Below are positions 54,301 through 64,000 of a stretch of DNA of 64,000 nt, one piece after another. The notes under the pieces are model-generated. The model was not told where the DNA came from. It did no database searches and worked only from the letters and a program-made list of their open reading frames with translations. Position 1 is the first letter of the stretch. Every line of letters begins with the position of its first letter. Source of the DNA: Ciona savignyi (taxonomy: Eukaryota; Chordata; Ascidiacea; Phlebobranchia; Cionidae); contig CH002506.1 in NCBI GenBank assembly GCA_000149265.1, positions 149,227 through 213,226 of the forward strand, written 5' to 3'. The translations under genes were made by a program, and so were the position numbers.

Positions 54301-54466
54301 CAGCCGCAGCCCACAAAGAAAACCCGCTTGTCCCCGGCGCGGTAAAATGCCACATATCTGCTTCCACGAAGCCCATCGTCACGCACCAATTAGCTAGAAT
54401 GATCACCATGTGACCACAAATAGTGAACGCCTGGGTGTGTAGTGGCTTTTCATCGGACGAAGCCAT
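51330..54466 (-). CDS. CWH43: PGAP2-interacting protein / CWH43-like multi-pass protein with EEP-fold domain, 2 exons
   Basis: Exons 54466-53288 and 52886-51330, phase 0 at the junction (TGT-AAG, donor GTAAGC; acceptor CAG before ATT), giving about 911 residues. The first exon encodes several membrane segments and a polar, Ser/Thr-rich loop (around RKSTGSTVVETE). The second adds about five more membrane segments, then from SWNVQFG an endonuclease/exonuclease/phosphatase domain: GLQESD, LGVGLLTR, VIIMGDFNLNP and ISDHHIQ carry the usual metal and catalytic residues. It ends with a proline-rich hydrophobic tail. CWH43 proteins act in lipid remodelling of GPI anchors in the endoplasmic reticulum. 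It is longer than human CWH43 (about 700). The upstream in-frame codon at 54472 is GTG, so the ATG at 54466 is taken as the start. Orthology is likely, not proven. Confidence 0.82.
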
Positions 54467-54888
54467 AACCACAGAATACCCCTAAATGAAGAACCTAAAA
54501 TAAATACAAAAAATAATTATTAAACTGCAATAAAAACTGACTTTAACTCCAAAATATAAGTCCCAAAAATGGCATTTTGGTAGAGAATGCAACATAAAAT
54601 TAGAGCAACAAAAGTGTCAAAATGATAGCTTAATTTTCCGATAAGCGAGAAAATAGAGAAACGTCACAGGAATTTGTTGCCCGCGGTGGCCAGACTGTAT
54701 GACATGATTCAGCGGCGTAACCTGCCACTCGTCATAAGAATTATTTTATATTAATCTGTTCGATTATTGGCCATTGCAAGAATGTGTACAAAAATCGTAA
54801 AAACATGATTGGTTATTCTATTTTAACACTGTTTGTACGCGGGCGTGCAGACATTTTGCATGTCTTAAAATAGACACAAACTTTTGAC

Positions 54889-55045
54889 GAATATTACGAC
54901 CTTTATTTCGGTTCAAGATATGCAAAAAACGGTATAGGTCAAAACCGTAAAACAAATTTGACCTTCAGCAAAATTACGACCTTTATATTATTACATAATA
55001 TGCAAGAAACAGTATAGGTCAAAACCGTAAAGGCAACACAAACCT
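54889..55045 (+). repeat. Tandem duplication of about 80 bp
   Basis: ATTACGACCTTTATTTCGGT, ATATGCAAAAAACGGTATAG, GTCAAAACCGTAAAAC is followed by ATTACGACCTTTATATTATT, ATATGCAAGAAACAGTATAG, GTCAAAACCGTAAAGG. The two units are highly similar. Confidence 0.85.
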
Positions 55046-57654
55046 GAGCATGATAAAAATATTTCATGCACATCATGAAAAAGTGCCAAAAGTGTATCGG
55101 ATGTTTATGTCGCCTATACATCACACCAAGAAGTGTCAAGGGGTTAATTAAACCGATACTTTGAAAAGCAATTTCGGCGAGTTTCTAAGTAATTTAAGCG
55201 CTATAGTAGTACGCGTTGTTTCTTAATTACAACAAGTTTCTTAGTGGCCGATATCAAATAATACCAAACGTATTCACGCCGTGTTATATAACTTATAAAT
55301 TCCAAAAATTAACGCAAATACCACACTTAACATATGCATATTCTGTACGTTCCGTTTAAAACGCACAGGCTTTTTAACCTACACACGTAACTACCGATAA
55401 ATTTCACGGAAAATATTTCAAATTATAACTTATTCATCGCCACCACAGCACTATACCTGTGTTTAAGTGGATGTAGATTGTCTGTTACATAGTTTTGTGG
55501 CTTGAAATTGCCTACAACTAGGCACCTCGTAGTTTTGTTAAACACAAAAAGGCAACTAACTCTCCACTTAGAAACACTTACATTCAAACAGCCCTTAACA
55601 AGTTTCCAGATTACAAACGATTTGAAAATTAAAAAAAGGTGGCGGTTCGTTCACTCATGCGGAACGGTGTTAAAACACGTATTTTGCCGAAAGTAAATTG
55701 AATCGAAGCGTCAAGTAAAACAATGAACACGGTAAAAAGTAAATACCACATACTTTTAAACACAGATTTACGACCAAATGTTTACAAAGATCTAATACTT
55801 TCATCCCTTTTACGGCCGTCTTACTGTTTGGCGTGGACGTAAAAAAACTATATAGATACCTACGTATTTTTAGAATGTGTAAGTGTTCTTGAGCATCAAG
55901 TTCAATCATCAATGTACGTTATTAACGCAACAGTCATTTTGCATTTACAAATACAGTTCACAATAAAAAAACATACCAAACGGGCATGGTTAAAATGCGG
56001 GCAATGTGTTGTTGGTTTAAACCAATACATGGATCATATACATTGCTTTCTATTTGCATTGTAAGGTAAATATATAGTATGACCGCCATCATCATGGTTG
56101 TATATAGACACGTGATTGGATCTATACAATCAAGAACTCACTAAAATGTACATGGCGGTAAAAATTATCTTTAGAACAAGGTGTTAAAGCCAATTATTAC
56201 ATGCGTAGCCAACTGAAGTACACGTGAAAGGATATTACGCAATTGGGTCAGTTGTAACAACAAAGTAGCAACGGAATAACAAAGCATATATACTGAATAC
56301 CAATCCATTTTGTCCAAATTTACTCTGATTTCATTTTGGAAATGTGTTCTTAAGCTAGTTTGTGATACTTTATACCCGAGTCAGTTCGTTAGCACGTTTG
56401 AACGTTGAATGACGAAACCCAAAACTCAATACGACCACACCAGAAGGTAAAATAAGACGTTTGCCAAGACGTGGTAATGTATAAACTATAGTTATTTCAA
56501 CTAGTCTCATCAATTTGGCTATAAAACTGCTGGGAAGTTTACTGCCCGAATTAAGTTATGCATATTTTAATAGTATCTCACCAAACAAAATATTTCGAAA
56601 CTTGGTCTGCGCAAATATTAAAATTTGAACACGAAATAGGGTCGGACTGAATATTTTCTATACGCTGTAATACGTGAAACAGGTTTCTGCCACACAGTTT
56701 CAGCTGGTTAGGTTAAGCTATCAGCAAAGTGACCTTTTCACATACAAGACCTACTCGGTATACCATTTCAAACACCACCGGTGACAATAACTTCCGTTTG
56801 CCCGAGTTGACTTGTTTCTGTCCTGCTTGCAAATAATTATCACAAAGGAGATACACCACTATAACTGAAAAGAGGAACTCAGAACTAAAATAAGAGAAAA
56901 ACTTATCTTTCTAACGCGAGGATCAACTTAAACCCACCGTTATCACTAACTCCGACATGTTAAAAAATTGCGACCGGCGTTTGGGTATTTTGGCGTGCAG
57001 CGTTTTCCCTCCATTTCGTTCTATCCAGACAGGTGTAGCAGTTTTAACAGAACCAAGCGAGTTTCTGGCTAACGTTCTTTTTTTCTTTTGCGGTTTGCAA
57101 ATTGCCTCAAGCCCAATTTCGCTTTTTTCAAGTTGCCGCAATCTGACCCCGAATGCAATTCTTACACCGGCCATGCAATATCGGCCTCACGCGCTCAACA
57201 ATGGGAACTATAATTGGATGAGTTGTTTGAAGCAAGTTACTGTTTGTTCTTGTGGCAAGATTGCACCTCTAAATCAACATTCTCGCTTTCCCCGTCTGAC
57301 ATCAACTTGAATTGTCAATAAATTTTTCCGCCAAAATCAACATTGCAACTTAAAATAATGCAAACATAAGTTACCCCTGCATATAAATATTAACGTTGCG
57401 TAATCTACCTAAAACAAACTTTATCGGCCATTACCTTATAAAGTACACTGTACAAGATAAACTTAACAATCAATATGAGATGATAAAGGACCATTGTACG
57501 GCATTCTAACAGATACATGCGTTGGTAAAACAAAGTTTTACTGATTCCATCTGTGATATTATATTTGGAATAAAAACCTAGGTTTTAGGTTTTGCAAGTT
57601 GCAACCTAAAACCAAAAACACCATGAAGTAAGGATGTGAAGAAAATGCACATTA

Positions 57655-57850
57655 AATTAAAGATTAGGGATTTAAGATTAGTGTTACGTCTGGGGTTAAA
57701 GTTACCGTTAGTTATGGGGTTCAGATTAGTGTTTAGAGCAAAGTTAAAATTAGGTTCCCTATTTTTATTAAACAGTTTTCCTCCTTCTCTTCTTACCCCC
57801 TTGTTTCCCTACGAACCTGTTTCGACGAAAGAATGTAGATTCTCTGCCAC
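57655..57850 (+). repeat. Unnamed dispersed repeat Z, copy 3
   Basis: GATTTAAGATTAGTGTTACG, TTCAGATTAGTGTTTAGAGC and AAAGTTAAAATTAGGTTCCC, then TTTTCCTCCTTCTC. It resembles the copies at 23965 and 48645 and contains an internal GATTAGTGTT duplication. Confidence 0.55.
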
Positions 57851-58998
57851 AAGATATTAGCGGTTGTAATGTGCACGAACTATAAATTTACAAAATCATG
57901 CGTAACCAGTATTTCTCCCGTTTAAATTTTACCTACACCTGTTACTGTTATGCTTGAAATCATTATTTAAAGTTTTAAATAAAAATATGCAAATAGCGTT
58001 CTTAAATGACGTTTTTAACCAAAATACGTATTTTAACTGGGTTGACAATCTACAATTTAGTTATATTGCTTTAATTTAGTTAAATAATAATATAAACATT
58101 TTTAGTTCTAAATTCAAGTTCAATATTCGATTAAAAACAACAAATATTTTGTACTTTAGTAATACTTTTTAATAAACAATAAATACGAGTGTCGTTAAAT
58201 AAAGGGAAATGGTAAATAACTGGGCAATGATAAATAAAAAATAAATTATTCAAGTCACCAGCTTCTCAAAGTTAAACAGTTGTACAGGTATATAGTTTGA
58301 TTTAATCTAATCGTACAGCGTAAACCTTCAAAAAACAATCTATTTAATTTGCCCGACAGATCCACATTTTTTGGAATCCGTGCTAAATCTATTACTGAAA
58401 TACACATATGGCGTGTTTATTCGTGATCGTAGAAACAGATTAAGCGGAAATTGACCACCCGACGTAACTTTAAAGGAGTTCGTAAAAGCCCTATGTAAAT
58501 GAATGAAATTTACATTTTAAGTCTTGACGAAAAAAACTAAAATTATAGTGTTTCTCTGATCAAAGAAATTACAAATAACTTTTCAAATTTTTATATATAT
58601 ATTCCGTATATATTTGATAAGGATTTTATATAATTGTTTGGACACGGTTTGGGGTCTTGCTAAGAGAAAATGCTTTTAAAAACTCGATTATAGAAAACAT
58701 TGAACTACTGCTTCAATTAAATTTTAAAATCCAACTTTGTCAGGAAAATAAAGACTATCGAGATAAACGCGACAAAGTTCCCACGTGGTTATATACAAAA
58801 CAAAGGGCCGATTCATATCACTATACTTTCTTCCATAATAAGTGAAATATTAACAACACAAAGTTAAAAGCTTAGTTAAATTTTATTGTAGTGGACATGA
58901 CGAAAACGAAAATACCTCTATAGAAAATAGACACATCATATTTGGGGTAAATGTGAGAAAAGTATTTTAGATGTGCTCTATTAGTTATTGGTGTAAGG

Positions 58999-59523
58999 CA
59001 GTGGTTCTCAAACTTTTCCAGCTCGTGGCACACCAAGAAAATTTAAAACAAATCGCGGCACACTTGAACAAAACAAATTGAATCAAGGAATTTTATTCAG
59101 GAAATTTTAATAGGATGTGTGTGCCTGTCGTTAGGCACACATAAGATCGCAACGAGGTTCCATTTTTGACAAACACAACCGCATTTCGTCATCAATTCCA
59201 ACTGAGTACTCAATAAAAGTTTAAATGGGATCAAATAACTAAAGTTTGCTTATGGAATAATCTTATTGATAAAATGGTTTCTCTCCTGTCATCTAGGTAG
59301 TTTTCGTGCTGACAATCACCCTTAATCCATCGCTACCCATAGCAATATTGTGTACTCTATTTGCTACTAAACTAGGGAAAATACATTTCTGTGCATTAAA
59401 GTCGCGTATGACCAATTTGCCCATTCGTAACATAAATAGGTTTCATACATAATTTTGCAAAATTCCAAAACGTTTGGCGGCGCACCTGAGAATCTCAGAC
59501 GGCACACAGTTTGAGAAACACTG
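58999..59523. mobile_element. hAT-type nonautonomous element (MITE), 525 bp
   Basis: Left end CAGTGGTTCTCAAACTTTTC; right end in reverse complement CAGTGTTTCTCAAACTGTG. Perfect 8-bp target-site duplication GTGTAAGG at 58991-58998 and 59524-59531. The CAGTGGTTCTCAAACTTT terminus is typical of hAT families found across animals. Subterminal GGCACAC motifs occur near both ends. No transposase ORF. Confidence 0.93.
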
Positions 59524-62500
59524 GTGTAAGGACTGTTTTTTTCGGGTAAAGTCGTCATTTCAGCAGTCTGCATTTTGAAGCAGCTTAGCAGCATTCCTCC
59601 ACCGGTATTTAACTGCAGTTATAAACAGTTAGAGGCGAATTCCACCTACAAAGCGGTTTGTGCAAACAAATATTTAAATCTCTCGAAATCTGTATAAAGA
59701 TCATATCTCCTTTTTATTAAGTACGAAATTATTTTAACTTTGCCAAAAGTTTTTGGCATAAACAAGAAAAATTGCCAACGGCAAAATATGGTGACATTAT
59801 TCAACATGTTGCCTTTTTCGGTAATTTCTAAAATTTTCGGGTTAGAAGTCCAAAGGTTGATAATACGTACACGGTATACTGGCACAAACTAAGAGCTGTG
59901 TGTTATATAACAGGATCAAGGATGTAATTTTACTTGAATATATGTCCTCCTCACAATCATAAAAAATAGCTCTGGAATATCTTAAACTAGGACAAAACGA
60001 ATTTTAAATAAAGACTTTGGAATTAAATTACTACCAATCACAACCTTATCTTGGATTAACGTTATTTACTGCTAGTAAACTTCTGCATACAAATATTTTA
60101 CTGCAATATGTATGCAGTTGTTACGTCACATTGGCTTATTATTACTCACAGAACTAAAAATAGAGCTGTCACAATGAATCCATTGACCATTTGACATTCA
60201 AAAATTAAAATTTTGCTAGTTTGATTTGTAAATACTGGTAAACAACTAGTAACTGCTATACATTTTACATCTCTTTAATGTCCTTTCTTCTGTACGTTTT
60301 ACTGCACCGTTAACCGTTCAGTACACTATAGTACCCTAGGTTAATGTCATTCTAAAACGTGGCCTGTACTACCATTTGTTTGACAGTTTTAATGACAAAA
60401 TTTATATTACAACCTGTGTCGAGCATATGTACTGTTTGCTCTCTGTTTGTTATGAAATTGGTTAGATTAATACCACGGGAAATATAGCACAATGTCAAAA
60501 TTAGCCCATATCCTGCTGAAAACAAACAGTGCCATTACTGTAGGCTGTTTATATATGCTGAAATCTTAACGTTTTAGTCCAATAGTTTTATACACGTGTA
60601 TAATACTGATCAGCACGTTAACAATATTACTAAACTACCAACTGTGCGCCTTTAGTCTATTGTTTTCAAAGAATATAATAAACGCCTGAACGAACGGTTA
60701 AGGCTAGTAAGCTACAATGAACCGGATAGCACCAGTAATATGATATCACACGCTATTAGTGGCCCGGTTGATATCAAGCCAGTTCTGCGCAATATACAGC
60801 AGAAACGAACCTGTACTGCCTAAACTTGACGTAAGGTTCTCTAGGCTAATACCTTCGCACCCTTTGAACCAACTGGGTAGTATACAGTGCTAGAGTCAGG
60901 GGATCTATTACTCCCCACTGCTTTTTAGATTTTAATGTGTGTTGTCTAAAATTTAGTCCAATACTTTTTTCATAATAATTGTGTTTTTACAACAATTATA
61001 TTTTTTTTGTAATAATGTGTTTGATCACAGTGTCGGTATAATGTTACACTAGGGTTTGTTATAATATACGATTTAGTTTTTTTTGCTGATGCCATATTAG
61101 TATTGGGCCATAAGGGAGAAACTCATACTTTCGCAGTGCGTGTTTAAAGTCTAAGTTTATTTTTTTTAAATCAAAAGAAATATATTCCAATTTCAAAATA
61201 AAATAAACTTCCGGTATATTCCGTTTTTTTGTAAAAGTTTTAGAGTCACACCATTAATATATTAGAAAGCATTAGTATATATTTTTGCCATTAGGGAAAA
61301 ATCATTTATCTTTGATTCACGGAAGGTGTAAAAAACGATAGAGCGTTATCACACGCGACAATCCGTCAGCCTAAACTGTGATTTTGTATTTTTATCGTGT
61401 GTGCCATTTTATCCTATTCTTGGTATACCATAACACAAACCACGACAATATATACCATAGGCAATATTTAAAGTACGCAAAAGAAAAAAAAATCAAATTT
61501 TATAATAACAAAATTTGTATAAAATAATTGTGATGTATATTGTTTTGTTCCGTTTTTTAAACTTATTCAAAATACAAAGATAACCGTGACAACATACACA
61601 GTCGTTTTATAATTTTTTAGGTATAATATTAGAATCATTCGTTATCCTCGATATAATAAAACTCATTATAATATATAAAACTCATTACGATACAACGGCC
61701 ATGTCATACCACATGGAACACGTTATACCACATAACAAAAAAAAAATTCCGGCCGAAAGATGTTCTCATTTTTAACCGACAGATCCTTAAATTCTTAGAT
61801 TTATTAATTAGGTAAACTCTTTTGTATATCACAAAATGTCAAAGATGGACCAGTATATAGAGGTTTGACCAAATTGCACCAATGTTAATAACCTTCCTTG
61901 CGTTTCTTGTATAAATAAATATGGCAAACGCGTAAAATAACGTTGTATTTAAAGCTTTCGCAGAGGCTTATGCGCTTACTCTGTAACTAACTTTGTGTGA
62001 TCTTTTCCGCCATCTGTGCATAAACCGTTTTTAATTTACGTTAAACGCAAGTATTTTAGCTGCTTCAGTGTTAGGGGCACGCAATAATAGCCAACGATGA
62101 TAGACTGGGGTTTCTGAGGTCAAGAGTGTTCAAAGCCCAATCTTCCTCACTCACTAGGTTACAAATGTTGCCCATCAATCAATCAATTAATCAATCATAC
62201 AACATATATCAGATCCTGGTCTGCATTTACAAGATACGAAAGGGTTTTTAATTTTATTCCGGGGTGTAAGCCAACAACATTTAATATACATCTGGGTTAA
62301 ATATACCTTAGTTTTTTATTAGTTAATTTGTGTAAAATTTCACCGCCGTGACATTTTATTGCGTACGAATTAGAGTATGCCTTGTATATAGGATACATAA
62401 AAAATAAAAACTGTTACACATTCGGATCTACTAAATCGAGGCAACTGCAATTAAGTATTTTCTGTTTGCGCGACATACGAATTCCACCATGTCTGATAAA

Positions 62501-62569
62501 ACCCCCGGCGTAGAACAAAGCCTTTATTCCACTCCAATGTCCTATTGTAAGAAACAAAGAGCTGAACCG

Positions 62570-62690
62570 TTGTTTTACCGAATGGTTAATATGGCCAATT
62601 TATATACTGCTTCCTATTTAAAAAATATCGGTGTTAGTGACGAGGCCATTATTCGTTCGAAACTTAGCTCAGTAAAAATATTAAATAAAC
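62570..62690 (+). repeat. SINE family 2 copy
   Basis: TTTTACCGAATGGTTAATAT (A-box region), GGCCATTATTCGTTCGAAAC (B-box region), CTTAGCTCAGTAAAAATATT tail. Confidence 0.8.
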
Positions 62691-64000
62691 GAAGAAGATT
62701 CATAAATCTTAATTAATCAAATAAGTGGCATGAAATAGAGAAACTTCTTTCAATCATTTAACTTGGTTTGGAGGCACAAGTGGCAATTTTAAACAATCAC
62801 CAGAATATCGCGTGCACGCAGTCGGATTAAAGTAGTTTTTACATTGTATTGCACACAACATTGAGAAAGGGACTTTTGTTTTGGTTTAAACCATTAATTT
62901 CAATAGGGTTTAAGAAAAACTCGCAAAATGTCTTGCCGTGGATGAAATACACGCACGTACTTAATATATTTGAATTGCTAAAAGCATGGATTAGAACACT
63001 TTTAACGCAAAATGGCCACAATTAATATATGATAAATGTAGAGTGTGGTGGAACATTATGTCACAGTATATCTATGCACGGAAGCAGAGGTATGTTGTCT
63101 TGCTCAGCATGTATTGTTTAGGGCGTTTTGATTGTTGAATGGTAATTGTTATAAACCGCACAGCAAGCACAGCATATCGGTTGTTATTCCCCTTAAACAT
63201 TAACATTAAAATATATATACCTGTGATGTAAATATAATGATGATGTGATATAATCGTGGTTGTTTGGCGTACACAGAAGTAAAAAGGGTTTAAAGTTTCG
63301 ACAAACGTACACAGAATATAAATATATAAAGTTTCGACAAACATTGTTTAATACTTTCCAAAAATTTTAATACTTTGACGATAAACGATTACGTAAGAAT
63401 AAAGCATAAAAAAACGGACTTGGTAGTATAGGCAGTTAATATTTAAATACCGTTCGCTGGCAATTGCAGTGTGTTTTTAGACAAGCATATTTTCTCAGTT
63501 CCATTTTTAACGTCTCATATGATCTCACTAACAGAGAGCATTGTGCTTGTGCTTTGGCCAAAGAAACGCGTCCTATTTCAATCGACCCTACATGTTAAAC
63601 TATTGTAAGGCTGGGCGAGGTGCATCACCATACGATGCTGGTAAAAACGTCTGCAATCGACACCGAATGAGCGAAACGTTATTCGGTAGGTGTTTTGTCG
63701 GCTCGCATTAAAACGAACCAAGCAACGGATCTGAGTAGTCATAGGTGGTCTTGACTACAAATTGACCGTATAAAAATCAACTTGGTAACGTTAGTTTTTT
63801 TTTTTAATTACTTTTAATTAAATTTTTACCCCTGTATTAAATAGTAGCCAATAAAGCAAATCACAACACAGAAACAGGAAAAGACGGAAAAACAGAAAGT
63901 CCTTGAAACATATTTGTTAAAAAATGAATATATATATGAATGAATTTGCGGACGCGGTCGCCAAACTTAAAAAAATAATTATCCAACATACGATTCAGGT

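Larger units (their letters stand above)
54467..64000. other. About 9.5 kb without a supportable gene
   Basis: Upstream of the PGAP2IP-like gene and on to the window edge. It contains an 80-bp tandem duplication, repeat Z, a hAT-type MITE and a SINE-2 copy. Frames at 55502-55696, 56923-57310 and 58657-58845 show no recognisable motifs. The frame at 62489 has a good start context (CCACCATG) but its second half is a SINE. Promoter elements of the PGAP2IP-like gene should lie near 54470-55000; none stands out. Confidence 0.5.

Noticed and set aside
54467..54472. Upstream start for the PGAP2IP-like protein at 54472
   Set aside because: The codon there is GTG; the first ATG in frame is at 54466.
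56923..57310. Overlapping ORFs of 83 and 117 residues on opposite strands
   Set aside because: No recognisable motif, signal or conserved pattern; overlap on both strands suggests chance open frames.

Overview
The window looks like nuclear DNA of a tunicate, most likely a Ciona species. This is inferred from AT-rich sequence, compact multi-exon metazoan genes, dense short tRNA-derived repeats, chordate-type orthologues, and splice acceptors lying just upstream of start codons as expected for spliced-leader genes. No database could be searched. Gene models were built by hand from reading-frame continuity, splice sites and phase, and known protein families. Exon coordinates are predictions, but every complete model closes in frame.

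Layout: (1) 365-7979 (+), the last 13 exons of a ubiquitin chain-elongation factor E4 B (UBE4B/Ufd2), ending in its U-box. (2) 9989-12608 (+), a four-exon type II membrane sulfotransferase of the WSCD kind without visible WSC domains; a 100-N gap lies in exon 1. (3) 15713-23447 (-), a ten-exon MPND gene with a RAMA domain followed by a JAMM/MPN domain. (4) 25678-41891 (+), three head-to-tail serine carboxypeptidase (cathepsin A-like) genes; the middle one is interrupted by a second 100-N gap. (5) 41892-51329, about 9.4 kb with repeats but no gene I can support. (6) 51330-54466 (-), a two-exon PGAP2IP/CWH43-like membrane protein with a C-terminal endonuclease/exonuclease/phosphatase domain. (7) 54467-64000, noncoding as far as I can see, with one clear hAT-type MITE.

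The genes do not form an obvious pathway. UBE4B and MPND both act in ubiquitin or chromatin biology, the cathepsin A cluster is a lysosomal or secreted peptidase family, and PGAP2IP and the sulfotransferase act in the secretory pathway. The accessory layer is rich: two tRNA-derived SINE families, a piggyBac-like TTAA element, two hAT MITEs, several unnamed dispersed repeats and several minisatellites. The strongest points for follow-up are the mosaic homogenisation of the cathepsin A paralogues, their conserved splice acceptor 14-22 nt before the ATG, the duplicated 3' splice sites in UBE4B, and the evidence that the gap in the sulfotransferase exon is artificial.
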